From Lactuca virosa (taxonomy: Eukaryota; Streptophyta; Magnoliopsida; Asterales; Asteraceae): 64,000 bases of DNA. The position numbers and the translations under genes are program-made. The stretch is from the NCBI GenBank assembly GCA_928212115.1, contig CAKMRJ010005412.1, forward strand, positions 255,928,288-255,992,287, read 5' to 3'. The notes beneath the pieces are model-generated. The model made no database searches. It saw only the letters and a program-made list of their open reading frames with translations, and was not told the origin of the DNA. This document shows positions 33,249 to 46,783 of the stretch, piece after piece. Numbering within the stretch: position 1 is the stretch's first letter; each line of letters begins with the position of its first letter.

Positions 33249-34600
33249 ATGAGTGGAGACGAAGCAGAAAAGACCCTTAGAGAGTGGGTCACTCAAGAGG
33301 TCAAACAGCAGCCCCTTTGCATTACATTTCCAGAAGCCCATAACTTCGAACTTAAATCTGGGCTGATTCATCTTCTTCCCACATTCCACGGACTGGAAAA
33401 CGAAGACCCACATAAATTCTTCTAGGAATTTCATGTGGTTTGTTCAGGAATGAAGCCTCATGTTGTCACAGAAGACCAGATAAAACTAAGGGCATTCCCT
33501 TTTTGCTTCAAGATTCAGCAAGGGAATGGTTATATGAACTCCCATCCGGTTCCATCACCACTTGGACCGAGCTTGCGAAACTGTTTTTAGATAAATACTT
33601 TCCAGAAACGTGAGTCTCCACTCTTAGAAGAGAAATCCTTGGGATCAAACAAGGAAGACGAGAAGCTCTACATACCTACTGGGAAAGATTCAAGAAGTTG
33701 TTGGTTCGTTGCCCCCAACATGGAAATAGTGATTACCAGCTCTATAGTTGTTTCTGTAAAGGTCTGACACCCATGGAGAGGTGCCTGATAAATGCCTCAA
33801 GTGGAGGATCTCTAGGAGATATGACACCAACAGAAATGCGGGAGCTGATCGAGAAGTTAGCAATAGAGTCAAAGCATTCTGCTACTGAAAAAGAATGGTA
33901 TACGGATCAACCAAGAGGAGTAAAGGAAATCAACAATGCTCACCTTGAAACCCAGATTTCTGAGCTCACAAAAGCAATGTTGTTGTTGACTAAAGAAAAA
34001 GTTGCTACGAAGAAACCATGTGGTATATGCTTGAAGACGGAACATCCAACTGATATGTGTCCAATTTTGCAAGAGGATGTTGCTCCAGTCAAAGCTGTTG
34101 GAGGATATCAGCAACAGAAGACTTATAATCAGCCTCCAAATTTTTATCAGAACAATTATCAGCAAAGACAGCAATTTCAGCCACCATCGGGTTTTCAGCA
34201 AACGAACTTTCAGCATAATTCTCATTACCAGCCCAATTTTCAGAATCATCAACAACAGCATTTTCAGAATTCAAATTTTCAGAATCAGAACACAAATCAG
34301 CAACCCAGTAGTTCCAGCGTGGTCTTCGAAGATATAGTGAAGAGTCTTGCCATGAACACCCAAGCCTTCCAGAACGAAACCAGAGCCAATATCAAAAATC
34401 TGGAGCAGTAGGTGTCTCAACTTGCCACTTCTATGGGTCGACTGGAATCTCAAGGAAAGTTACCAAGGCATATAGAAAACAATCCAAAGCACAATGTGAG
34501 TTCTATTTCCTTGAGAAGCGGAAAGACATATGAAGGCCCAAGCTAATCTGAACCAGAAAATAAGGCTGATGAAGAATTTGAAGAAGTTATGGTTGAAGAA
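33249..34600 (+). pseudogene. gag: Athila-like gag of non-autonomous element
   Basis: Start ATG at 33249 (MSGDEAEKTLREWVTQ). Capsid domain with LENEDPHKFF, MKPHVVTEDQIKLRAFPF, GSITTWTELAKLF, HTYWERFKKLLVRCPQHG and SSGGSLGDMTPTEMRELIEKLA, in the order expected for retrotransposon gag. Zinc knuckle CGICLKTEHPTDMC (about 34018-34060) is followed by a long Gln/Asn/Phe-rich low-complexity tail (34090-34310) and VSQLATSMGRLESQGKLP. Stops are at 33424, 33610 and 34409, with a frameshift near 33500. The Q/N-rich tail is unusual in length. It would be the particle protein, complementing or depending on an autonomous Athila. Confidence 0.88.
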
Positions 34601-34606
34601 TGAGAC

Positions 34607-35880
34607 ATGGAAGAGACAGAAAAAGGAGTTGAAGCTGAAGAGTATGAAGAGGTTTTGGTTGAAGAAGAAGTTGAAAAAGACAAAGAAAAAGAAACTCCAA
34701 CACAACCCAAGCCAATTCTGAAGGATTACAAGCCACTGCCACCCTTCCCATCACGACTGAGAAGCACGAAACGCAAGCGTGAGGAAGAGGATATCATGGA
34801 AATTTTTCGCAAGGTTGAGGTCAATATCCCACTTTTAGATATTATCCAACATATCCCTCATTATGCTAAGTTTCTTAAAAATTTATGTGTTTCAAAGAAA
34901 AAAATGAAATTGTGAAAGCTGGCAAAAATATATCCTCTATTTTACAAAAAGGTTTGCCTCCAAAGTGCAAGGATCCGGGGATTTTTTCAGTTCCTTGTAA
35001 ATTGGGGAGCCTTGATTTTCCAAAAGCCATGCTTGATCTAGGAGCTTCAGTCAATTTCCTTCCCTATTCTGTTTTTGAAAAATTAAAAATGGGAACTTTA
35101 CAAAAGACCGGGACAATTATCCAGTTGGCTGACCACTCGACAGTACACCCAAAAGGTGTACTGGAGGATGTTCTTGTCCAAGTGGATAATCTGATTTTTC
35201 CTGCTGATTTTTATATATTAGACATGGGAAACTTGGACACTTATGATGCAAACTCTTTTATTTTGGGAAGACCTTTTATGAAAACTGCAAAAACAAAAAT
35301 TGATGTTTTTGGTGGTACACTTTCAATGGAGTTTGATGAGGAAGTTGTGAACTTTAAAATTAATAATGATGACTTTCCTTCTGAAAATATATCTGTCAAT
35401 TATATGGGTACCAGCAGTCCTTCGTCTGAGGGCTGCTGTGAGTTTTCTAATGTCTCTGTGCAAGAAAATTTTTTAGATAGGAATTCATCTGATAATATAT
35501 CCAAGGAGCTAGCAGAAGATAAGCTTGGGGAGGTGGAAGAGGTTGAGCTGAAATCTGCTACGGAAGAAGAATCAGATAAAAATATGAAAAGAAAAAACTT
35601 TTGGAAAAAGAAAAGGTGGAAGTGGTGATTTCAGATACGAAACTGAAAAGAAGAAAGTTTAAAGAAAAGAATGAGGAGATTTTTGGGAAGAAAAAGAAGA
35701 TCAGAAAGAGAAAGAAGTCTAATCAACCGAAAGACTTATCTGATAACTATTTGGAGTCTTTCCAGTTTGCTGAACAAGTTCCAGATCCACCCATCTTGCC
35801 ATATTTGAAGGGATCTGGAGTCACAAGGAAAAGAGTTGGGCTTCAGAGAAGTCCCAACCACACCAGTTAATAATCTTGTC
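34607..35880 (+). pseudogene. Aspartic protease and acidic linker of gag-protease element
   Basis: A Glu/Lys-rich linker (34607-34790) leads to EIFRKVEVNIPLLDIIQHIP and FLKNLCV. After a frameshift near 34900 comes the protease: LPPKCKDPGIFSVPCKLGS, active-site block MLDLGASVNFLPYSVFEKL (35029-35085), IQLADHSTVHPKGVLEDVLV, DFYILDMGN and SFILGRPFMKTAKTKIDVF. The catalytic triad reads D-L-G. The frame closes at 35628 in a Lys/Glu-rich stretch and no RT follows. Its normal job is cleaving gag and pol. Confidence 0.85.
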
Positions 35881-37587
<1,707 letters not shown>

Positions 37588-39309
37588 TGTTAGATGCCAT
37601 TTTATGCATCTTTTAGGATAGTTTTCATTATTATTTAGTATCATATTTTGTAAATTTTCATTTCATTTATTTAAATAATGTTAAGCTCATGTCTTTCGTT
37701 AGAATTCTCGTACTGCTCATGTTTTTATGTCAATTTAAGATAGTTTGAGTGGAGCAGTGCTTTGGGAGCAGTTGGATGCGCGTTTGGAGCTTAAAATGGA
37801 GCTTGGAACTTATGGAGTATATTGTGGAATGATTGGAAGATGCTTTGGTCAAGAAACATTCGATCGAATTGATCACACGAAGATAGAATATGCAATCTAA
37901 AGTTAAAGGATGTTGCTGGCAGCTTTGACCCCCTGTCAGTATTTTGACCATATCTCAAGAACCGTAACTCCGATTGAGGCGATTCAAAATGATCTGAAAA
38001 GTAGACGAAATTTCAGACGTCTTAGGCACAACATGCCAGCACAGGTTGCCTTTATGCGATCGCATGGGGCCTTTATGCAATCGCAGGTTAGGTCGCAGCT
38101 TGGATTCGAGGTTTTTTAGTGCCAAAAATTCATCCGAAAGCAAAAAATGAAAACCTACGATCGCAGGTTGTGTACATGCGATCACAGGTTGGCCAAAATG
38201 TGCCAAAATGGTATCCTACTTCATTAAAAAGGCACGAGACGCGTTTTCTTCAAAACCTGCGATCGCAGCTTTGATACATGCGATCGCATGCGCATCGTTT
38301 TTGCTCCTGGACGTATAAATAGACCCTAATAACCTTCAATTAACCTAAGTTGGCGATCCTAGAGGTACCAAACAACGAAATTACAATTTTGGAGGCGTTT
38401 CTTCTCCGATTTCAACGATTTCTGAAGATCTGAATACTGTGGATCATCTCCTTCAAGTAGATTAGTAAGATTAGTTGTTTGATGTCTCTTTTCATCTGTT
38501 TTCATCAGATTTTGGCCATGTCTGGCTAAACCCTAGTTTTTAGTTCTGCAGAAGACAAGTACTTTTCATGTGATTGATCATTAGATATGGTTTTTGATTT
38601 GTGTTTCTATCTAGATTCTTCAGTTTTGAGCTTAAGGAATGCTTTATTTGAATTCTTGTTAGTCTGATCACCTACTTAGGGTTTTATCATTCTAGTTAAT
38701 CAATTAATATAATCCGTAATTATTCTAATAAATTGGTAAAAGTAACAAGTATCAGATTGGTTCCGTTTTGGGATTTAACTCTGGTATAAACTGTAAAAAT
38801 CATATCTTTACGCTTCTGAGCTTGTGAGAAGTATTGGGTATTGCTGGGAATTTTACAAAGAACTTAATGCAACTTTTCTGATTTAATTAAGAGCTTATTT
38901 AATTGAACAGTAAAAAGCTAGGGTTAATTGAAGAGCTTTTTTTATTAACTAGTTTAGGTAAAAGAGAAATTACTAGAGCTTGTTAGGTTTTCTCAGTACC
39001 AGCTTAGATAGAACGCATCTCAAATAATCAGATCTGGATCAGTTGCAAGATTAGGAAAGTCGCAGCAGAACTGGCATTGTTTTTATTATTGACTTTCATT
39101 TAATTTAATATCACTGCATTTTAGTTTTTAGTTTACAATTAAAACCCCCTTTTATAATTTCTGTTTTGACTAGATGTGCCTGATGCAAAAAGGCATTGAC
39201 TTTTAGGCTGTGTCCCTGAGGATTCGACCATGCTTCCCTGTGCCATATTTTTAGTGCAACAAGTAGTGATAATTTACTTGTTTAATACGCGCGCGAAAGC
39301 ATGTTAACA
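37588..39309 (+). repeat. 3' LTR of gag-protease element (full length)
   Basis: 1,722 bp, TGTTAGATGC...CATGTTAACA. TGCGATCGCA palindromes at 38055, 38259 and 38279, TATA box at 38314-38322. Its last 396 bp (38914-39309) are missing from the 5' LTR. Confidence 0.92.
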
Positions 39310-39918
39310 CATACCATGCCATTGGTGCTTGTTTAAGACCATATACTGCTTTATCCAAAACATAGCAATGATTCAGAAATCTTTCGTTCACAAAACCTGG
39401 TGGTTGTTCAACATAGACGGTTTCTTCGAGTTCTCCGTTCAGAAATGAACACTTCACATCCATTTGATATACATCAAAGTTTTTGTGAGCTGCATAAGCG
39501 AGAAAAATACGAACTGATTCCAGTCTAGCCACAGGTGCGAACGTCTCTTCGTAGTCGATTCCATCTTCTTGATAGTAACCTTTAACTACCAACCTTGCCT
39601 TGTTGCGAATCACGTTTCCTTCTTTATCCATCTTATTCTGCAACACCCATTTCATACCAACTACAGATGCATCATTCGGAGTGTGAACCAAACTCCATAC
39701 TTTATTTTTCTCAAATTCATTGAGTTCTTCCTGCATAGCTTGAACCCAATATGTATGATCAAGAGCAATTTTAACAGTTTTAGGTTCAATTTTAGAAATA
39801 AAAGAATTAAACATGCAAATTCCAATTTAGAAAATAATGCAGTTTGTTTTGCTTTTTGTTGAGCACGAGTTAAAACTCCTGAAGATGAGTCTCCAATCAC
39901 TTGAGATCGAGGATGATC
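39310..39918 (-). pseudogene. pol: SIRE-1 RT N-terminal segment
   Basis: In element sense: SSSGVLTRAQQKAKQ, a linker, SFISKIEPKTVKIALD, MQEELNEFEKNKVWSLV, GMKWVLQNKMDKEGNV, KARLVVKGYYQEDGIDYEET, FDVYQMDVKCSFLNGELEE, and QPPGFVN to GLKQAPMAWYV. The gene is cut here by the gag-protease element (left) and 5' of this by SIRE-2 (right). Only one frame change is evident (near 39800). Confidence 0.92.
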
Positions 39919-40288
39919 TGTTAGGTCATATTTTTTTGGTTTGGGCTAGGAATTTATTTGTATAGGTCTTGTTAGTCTTTGTTTGGGGTGTTTAGAGTTT
40001 GCGGTTGGGTGAACCGAAAACAAGATGTTTTCGGTTCATCTAGTGTTTACGGTTGCAAGGTTGTTTGCGACCGTGAACTCGTTTACAGTTCATGTTCCCT
40101 ATATATAGTGCTAGTGTTGTCAGAAGTAGGGTACGGATATGTGTGTGTGTCCATTGTACCAGACGTTTGCAGTTCAATAGAAACGTGTGCAATTTGGATC
40201 ATTCTTGCTTCCACTCCTTCTTGTTCTCATTGATTATTGCTTGCTCTTGTGTTTGATCACTAGTTGGTTCCAGATTTGGGGACTTACA
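39919..40288 (+). repeat. SIRE-2 5' LTR
   Basis: 370 bp, TGTTAGGTCATA...GGGGACTTACA. TATA box TATATATAG at 40100-40108; GTTTACGG and CCGTGAAC half-sites lie just upstream. Confidence 0.93.
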
Positions 40289-40303
40289 ATTGGTATTAGA
40301 GCC
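40289..40303 (+). other. SIRE-2 primer binding site
   Basis: ATTGGTATTAGAGCC directly after the LTR; initiator-tRNA-Met type with one C-to-T change. Confidence 0.85.
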
Positions 40304-40459
40304 AATCTAGTGTCAAATTTGTTTAAGCTTAGTTTTCGGTTGGAGTTATTCCTCATTTTTGTGATTGTTCAAGCTTTGTTACTGGGTTTCTGATGTTGAT
40401 CGTGATTTCAAGGCCAAAGGGATTGAAGATCTGCTCGAAATCAGTTGTTTTCATCAAAT

Positions 40460-40735
40460 TCTGGGTGTTTTCGGCTGTAAACTGTTCATCTGTTTACGGC
40501 TGTAAACTCATTTTTCGGTCGTAAACATCTTGTATTTTCGGCTGTAAACTCTTTTCGACTGCAAACAACCTGTTTTCGACTGTAAACCTTTGTTTTCAAC
40601 TGTGAACCTAATTTCAGCTGTGATCCGTAAACTGTTCTCAAACGTAAACCGTGTATGGCCGTAAACTCTTTTCGGCCGTAAACCCTCTTTGGCTGTAAAT
40701 CGTGTTCTCGACTGTGAACCTCTTTTCGGTTGTGT
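40460..40735 (+). repeat. Iterated TTTTCGGCTGTAAAC motif in SIRE-2 leader
   Basis: About 14 degenerate copies of a 20-bp unit built around CGGCTGTAAAC / CGGCCGTAAAC fill the leader between the PBS and gag. Related palindromic forms GTTTACGGTCGTAAAC occur upstream of ORF3 (55615-55690) and in both LTRs. Confidence 0.8.
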
Positions 40736-40782
40736 TTTTTTTACAAGTTTTATTTTCAGTCAATTAAGAAAATTTAAAAAAA

Positions 40783-42166
40783 ATGGAACCACAAAACATG
40801 ACAATTCATCAGGAGTTGGATTCAATCATGGGAACTACCACAAGAATCCCGCGTCTTCTGTCAGCTGAGGGATTCCCATAATGGAAGTACAGAATGGAGA
40901 AATACATCAAAATGAAGGATTTCAAAATATGGCGCAGCGTTCTGAAGGGTCCAGTTTGAATCACAACCACTCTTGAAAATGGAACCATTGTCGACAAAGA
41001 TTTTGCAAATTACACAAATGAGGATTTCGAGAAAATTAAAGAGCAAGAAAAGGCTCTCGCAACACTGACAATGGCCTTATCCCCGGAAATTACACAAGGA
41101 TTCCGTGAGTATGACTCAGCCAAAGCTTTGTGGGAAGCATTGATTGAAGTTTATCAGGGAAATGAAGACATGAAGCAGAGCCGAGAAGACATGCTCAGAC
41201 AGAAGTTCAACATGTTTAATCATATTCTTGGAGAATAATTGGAGGCTCAACTATAGCGATTTATTACTCTTACCACTAAGATGAGTTCTACTGGAATTTC
41301 AGTGTCAAGATCAGAGATTAACAAGAAACTGCTGAAATCTCTCCCCAAGTCATGGGACATGAATGTCTTTGTTATCAAGAAGACAAAGGATCTCAACCGA
41401 CTCAGTGTTGCAGAAACAATGGCAATCATTAAATCATGTGATATTGATGAACTCCTATTCGATTGCAAATCTGGGGATTTCATCAAACAATTCCTTTTCA
41501 TCCTTTACTGCTCCACAAAATCAAGCTTTTGCTGTTCCACAACCACCATCCCATGTTGTTCCACCATCCATGCCCTATCCACATGCAACCTCCTCCTCAA
41601 AAGCTGTTGTTACCACTTCTGCTCCCAAAGAAGTCGTAGAGAACATGGCCCTAGCCTCTGGCCTGGTGAATTTCAAAAATGCCTTTGTGGCTGGAGAATT
41701 GCCTCCTCAGATTTCTTCCGCTGATCTTGATCAGATTCACCCAGAGGATGTAGAAGAAATGGCCATTACTTGGCAGATTGCAATGGCGGTATTCAGGGCT
41801 AAGCAATTTGCCAAGAAAACTGGAAAGAATAACTGTGGCATGAATGCAGAGAAGAAGGTTGGATTCAACAAAGGAAAGTTGATGTGCTTCAATTGTGACG
41901 AACCTGGTCACTTTTCTCCTGATTGTCTGAAGCCTGTTAGAAGAGTAAATCATGAAAGGACAATGGTGTCGGTTGGAAATAACAGGGGAGCTGTTGTTAA
42001 CAACGAGACTGCAAATCTGGCAGTGGTAGCTCAGTCATTTGATTGGGAAGACCAAATTCAGGCCTTGAACATTTCAGGACCTGAAAATGCACATTTGGCC
42101 CAGATAAGTGAAGTCACCGAGGAGAATGTTGGAGAGGATCCTGAAGAAGAGATGATGGAGTTGTAG
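40783..42166 (+). pseudogene. gag: SIRE-2 gag, capsid and first zinc knuckle
   Basis: ATG at 40783 (MEPQNMTIHQELDSI) after the leader. Copia gag signature blocks: KYRMEKYIKMKDFKIW, EKALATLTMALSPEI, SAKALWEALIEVYQGNEDMKQSRED, FNMFNHILGE and LLKSLPKSWDMNVFVIK. After a frameshift near 41465 the frame continues with MAVFRAKQFAKK and CCHC knuckle CFNCDEPGHFSPDC (about 41886-41930), to TAG at 42164. Stops also at 40879, 40958, 41236 and 41254. Same frame resumes after 42166. Confidence 0.88.
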
Positions 42167-42169
42167 TTT

Positions 42170-43285
42170 GCCTTCATGGTATCCACTACCCCTGAGCTTG
42201 AGAAGAAAGAGGTCAGTGAAATTTCATGTTCACAAAAATGCATTGATATTGTTAAATTTTTACGTGAACAAATCGAGTTATTGCGTAGAGAAAACGAGGA
42301 CCTTAAGTACAAAGTTTATAACCTTAGGAAGGGCCAAAGACCACTAAAAGAACAATTAGAGGCCAAAACTAAGGATTTTAGGAAACTACAGGAAGAGTAT
42401 AGCAACAAGTGTGAGAACTACAATTTTATCAAGAAACAACTTGCCACTGTCACTGACGAGCTTGACACATTAAAAATTCGATTTGAAAATGTTGATTTTA
42501 ATTTCATAAAGTTTGATGTGTCAAGTGAGAGAGTTTCAACCATAATAGAGAAACAAATGAGATGGAAAGACAAGAAGCAGGTAGGTCTAGGGTACGAGAG
42601 TGTCCCTCCTCCATTTAATCACAATTATACTGCTAGCCCTATGACCCGGGAAGAAATAGACAGAGAGGAATATCTTGTGTATGGCAAACCTGATGTACCT
42701 ATGCCGGAGAGTAGTGCTAGGGAAAAGGATACTAACATTTCTACTTCCTATGCAGATTCACCATTAAGTCATGGCAAGCAAGCAGCTGGAGAGAGTGTTT
42801 CTAATAATAATATTGTTTCAAAATATGATGTTTCTGTTTCAAACAATGTCGCTTTTGTTTCTAACTCTAAAACTGATGTTTTGATTTTTGATGATTCTGT
42901 GTCAAAGTCTGATGATTCAGATGTTGTTGATAAGTGTAGTGATGTGTTTGATAAATTTGATGTTCGTGTTACTAGCACATACACTCCACCTACACCTGTC
43001 ACACAACCTGAATCTTGCACATGCACTTGTGGGAAGAGTAAGGGAGTCAATAAAAACACTAGACCAGAAAAGAGTGGTACCCGTTTTTATGCTAAGAAAC
43101 ATACATGCTTTAACTGTGGAACTGTTGGTCATATTGCTCGCAATTGTCCAAATCGGGCATTTGTTCCTTTTTATGCACAAAGAAGAGATAACGAGTCACG
43201 AGGAAGATCTCTAATTAGAAAATTCTCGAGATCTCATTCTCGTGATGATGATTGGAATGTCATTAAAGATTGAAAACGGGTTGAG
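42170..43285 (+). pseudogene. SIRE-2 gag-pol linker with second zinc knuckle
   Basis: Continues the gag frame past the single TAG at 42164-42166. It has a coiled-coil-like Glu/Lys/Leu segment (42230-42500, FLREQIELLRRENEDLKYKV), then a Ser/Asp-rich stretch, a Cys cluster CTCTCGK and a second CCHC knuckle CFNCGTVGHIARNC (43108-43149). The frame is broken by the nested gypsy at 43286; the original sequence resumes at 50245. Two separated zinc knuckles occur in other SIRE-like elements as I recall them. Confidence 0.82.
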
Positions 43286-45211
43286 TGTAACGCCCGCAGA
43301 TTCGGGCTAGTCAATTTAGAGACAATAAGCATCAAAAATGAGTTTTTGATGGAAGATTATTTAGAAGGATTAATCATAACCAAGTTTTAGTATATGTTAC
43401 AAGGTTTCCGTACATATAAACAACGCCGAAATCCGAGTTATAACGAAGAAGTTATGGCTCGTCGAAGTTTCGCAGCAAAACCGGCACGGCACCGGGAAGC
43501 GTAAATAGTGAATTTATGATAGAGCGATTTTTAGCCTTAGCGATCTAAACGAAAGTCGTAGAAAACATTAAACCGAGATCTTGCATAAAAAGAACGCCCG
43601 AATCTGACTTTGTATGAGGAATTATGATTTTTCGAAGTTTCGGCTAAGCGGTGTACAACCCGAAGTTCGAATATTAGATCGAGCGAGTTTTAGCCAACAC
43701 AACCTAAAAGAGAATCGAAGATCTCGTTAATAGTAGCGTAACGATAAAAAGACAGACGAAAACGGACGTCGGACGAAGAAGTTATGGAATTTTAACGGAC
43801 CAACCCTATCTGGGCCTGTTAAAAATATAACTTTTAAAATAAGGTAAAAATTAGCCAACAGAGTCTAAACAAAAGTTGTAGAGTACGTTTCCGCCTACGC
43901 GTGGATATAAAGAACGTTGAAAACAGAGCTCGTATGCGAGAGTTATGAATTTTTGAAGTTGGGACTCGGATTTGCGAAGCTGTTATAAGATCGATGACAT
44001 GGCAAGATCCCAGCCGTCCATTGCTGATCTCAGTGCTCGCTTCGGATGGAGACATGTCGCACTTCGCATACGCCCAGCGTCTGAGCTCAGAACGCGCCGC
44101 TTACAACTGTCTTCTACGGTCCGAAACCAAGCCACGACGCACCATCCGGAGTTCGCCACGTGTCGCCCTTATCCGATCTACGCCCAGCGTAGTCCGAAGA
44201 TCAGCCCTATAAAAAGGGGTGCAAGGGTGCTCGGAAAATTCACACCAAAACCTCTCCTTTCTCTCACTAGTTTCTCTCTCTACCATCCCTAACCCCCCCC
44301 CCCCAAGCCTAGGTAAACCCCCTAGCACCCGAAGGAAGTCTCGAGGCTCCCGAAGCCCCGAGAAAAAGAGCCTTTCGGCTCGGAAACGCTGCTCCAAACA
44401 AAGCCCGGTTTTCGAGAAAACCCGTTGTAAGTGAGCTACGCCTACGCTATTTTTAATATAGCTTTTAATTAATTATAGTAACGTTATTAGGACCTTATAA
44501 GAATTATTTGGGCTATTATTATGAGTTATATAAGCGTCGTTATAATATCTTTTTAACCACTCGCGGTACGGGGAATCTGGTTTAAAGGGCCTCATAGGGT
44601 TGTTGGATTTCTGAAGTGCTATATGCCAAAATGGTCCTGCCCTCCGGTGTTTTATGTCTGGCCCCTGTCTGTACATAGTGGCTGGAAAATATTGTTTACA
44701 CGCTTATATAATAGTAATAGTAGCTAGACTATTAATTAGTCGCGGTTAACGTTAGACTAAACCATAGTGGTATTGATACTAGGTTTTGTCCAGGGAAAAG
44801 TTGTTTTGAGATAACGAAACACTGTCTGAGTTCGGAATCACCACCTTAACAAGTGAGTGCATAGTTACTTTCATCTTACACATAGATATGAATTATTTTA
44901 TATAAATTACGTGGTACGTGTGCATATTATGAGCATAGATGTTTGGATGAGAGATAAGGGATTGTAGGCCTGTAAATATGAAATAATGTAGTAAGGCTTA
45001 CATTGTACTGTTTATGCTTATGATCTGTATCGAACATGACATCCCGAGGTTTTTAATGAAATACATTTCTTCGGGAATTCTTTGATAAATCTTTATCATA
45101 TTTATTTTGGGAACAAATTCCACAACACTTTTATTTAAAATGTTACTCCGATTTTTAAACAAAGCATAAACAAAATCGGTCTTTTCTGGCCGTTAAAATG
45201 GGGATGTCACA
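43286..45211 (+). repeat. 5' LTR of gag-only gypsy (559 bp shorter than 3' LTR)
   Basis: 1,926 bp, TGTAACGCCC...GGGATGTCACA. Lacks the equivalent of 49400-49958; junction at 44930/44931. CTACGCCCAGCGTAG at 44178-44192, TATAAAAA at 44208-44215. Poly-C run near 44295. Confidence 0.93.
44178..44215 (+). promoter_or_regulatory. Palindrome and TATA box of gag-only gypsy 5' LTR
   Basis: CTACGCCCAGCGTAG (44178-44192), an inverted repeat around CCCAG, stands 15 bp before TATAAAAA (44208-44215). A further copy with one intact arm lies near 44070. The 3' LTR has the same pair at 48643-48657 and 48673-48680, plus another variant at 48621. Confidence 0.65.
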
Positions 45212-45225
45212 GTTGGTATCAGAGC
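45212..45225 (+). other. Primer binding site of gag-only gypsy
   Basis: GTTGGTATCAGAGC directly after the 5' LTR; perfect initiator-tRNA-Met type. Confidence 0.93.
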
Positions 45226-45553
45226 ATTAGTTTAAGCGAACTAGGAATTTGTAGGATTTCTAGACTTATACTTAGAGTGCTAAGCGATGATTGTGAGGTG
45301 TGAGCACTAGCTTATTTTAGGAATTGTGCCTAAAATGCTTTTATGTGCTAAATGCTTTGTGCCTGATATGTTGTTATTTGTTCGGATCTATGGTCTGTTG
45401 CCAACCGGATCTGGAAACCTTATGTGTTTAGGATTCTAAACGTACGACTACGATATTAGAACTAACATGTAAACGTTTCGGAGAGATAAGGATAAATTAA
45501 ATGTCTATCCTACATAAAGATCTAAATTCACCCTATTCGTTGTAAAGATCAAA

Positions 45554-46783
45554 ATGGCGAGAACCCGCAGTGGAGCCGGGAATGCAAATGGGAACAGGAA
45601 TCAACCACCAGTGATTGAACAAATACCTGTTGTAGCAGATGCTCCTGAGCCAATTACAATGGTCGGAGTACAAGCCATGATACGGGCTATGTTAGCTGAA
45701 CAACGAGAAGATATCAGGCAGATGTTGCATGAAAATAGGGACGAACCTACAATGCCAGTTGAACAGCCCGAATTGAACGATGGGCAGTTAGAAGGAGGGA
45801 ACTATAGTGGGACCGTTGGTCAAGCCAACCCACCAATAGTTCGAGAAAACAACCAGGATGACGGAGTCGAGAGGAATGGATGCAAGTACAAGAATTTTCT
45901 GGCTTGCAAGCCATCAACTTTCACTGGAAAGGAAGATCTGATCGGAGTCATGGATTGGATCTCGTAGATGGAGTTAGCTTTCATGACGTGTGGTTGCAGA
46001 GGCAAGTTACATACCACCTTTGCAGTACGTCAGCTCCGAGGAAGCGTTATGCGTTGGTGGAATACCCTGGGGAAGACTCTAAGCCCCAATGAGCCCCTGG
46101 AGCTGACATGGGAAGAGTTTTTGGTGCAGTTCAAACGCAAGTACTTCTCGGCCCAAAACCTGCTCGAGCTAGAGAACCAATTCCTGACCTTAAAGAAAGG
46201 AAGCATGTCAATTGATGAATACACCAACAACTTCACAGAGAAGATGGAGTTCACCTTGCGTCTTGTTCCGGATGAGCTGACGAAAATCGACAAGTATGCA
46301 AAGGGACTTCCATGGGAGTACGCGGTGCCAGTGCTTCAGGCACCTACTCTGGAGGCAGCTATCTGGGCTGTCATGTCTGTGGAGGATATGATTAAGGGAA
46401 GAGCTGCCAGCAAGGTTGAGGTTGGCGAGAAGAGGAAGTTTGAGGGGTCTGCAAAGCCCAACAATAATAATATCAAGTGTGGTTCAAAAGAGTTTAGTGG
46501 AGGAGGAAACGAGGCGAAATGGTGCGAGAAGTGCAAGAAGAAGCACTTCGGGAAGTGTAGCAAGGAAGTGACCTGTTACAAGTGTGGGAAGACCGGGCAT
46601 TACGCTAACGAGTGCACCGCCAGCAAAAGGTTGTGTTATGATTGCCGTGAAGAAGGGAACGTTGCTAAGGATTGCCCGAAGAAGAAAGAGTCGGCAAGAC
46701 CAAACATTCCACTGAAACCGAAGGCAAGAGCGTTACATATGATCCTTGACGAAGCAGATGGAAATGAAATGGATCAGGAATGA
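45554..46783 (+). pseudogene. gag: Gypsy gag, one internal stop
   Basis: ATG at 45554 (MARTRSGAGNANGN), 340 bp after the PBS, 409 codons with one in-frame TAG at 45965-45967. N-terminal low-complexity part, then the capsid: DLIGVMDWIS, AVRQLRGSVMRWWNTLG, LTWEEFLVQFKRKYFSA, LENQFLTLKKGSMSIDEYTNNF, FTLRLVPDELTKIDKYAKGLP. Three Cys motifs: WCEKCKKKHFGKC, intact CYKCGKTGHYANEC (about 46575-46616), and CYDCREEGNVAKDC in which His is replaced by Asn. The frame ends after KARALHMILDEADG where an autonomous relative would run into the protease. Nearly intact, so it may have been used recently, either to package its own RNA or relying on others. Confidence 0.9.

Noticed and set aside
34089..34295. Antisense frames opposite the Q/N-rich gag tail
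   Set aside because: Shadow frames of low-complexity coding sequence.
34885..35628. Cellular aspartic protease gene
   Set aside because: Context (LTRs, gag upstream, target duplication) and sequence blocks are those of an Athila-type retroelement protease.
42176..43273. Stand-alone CCHC zinc-finger gene
   Set aside because: Same frame as SIRE-2 gag across one stop, and its continuation is found after the nested element.
44101..44397. Arg-rich frames in the LTRs of the gag-only gypsy (also 48278-48775)
   Set aside because: Chance frames across the promoter and palindromes, on both strands at once, differing between the two LTRs.
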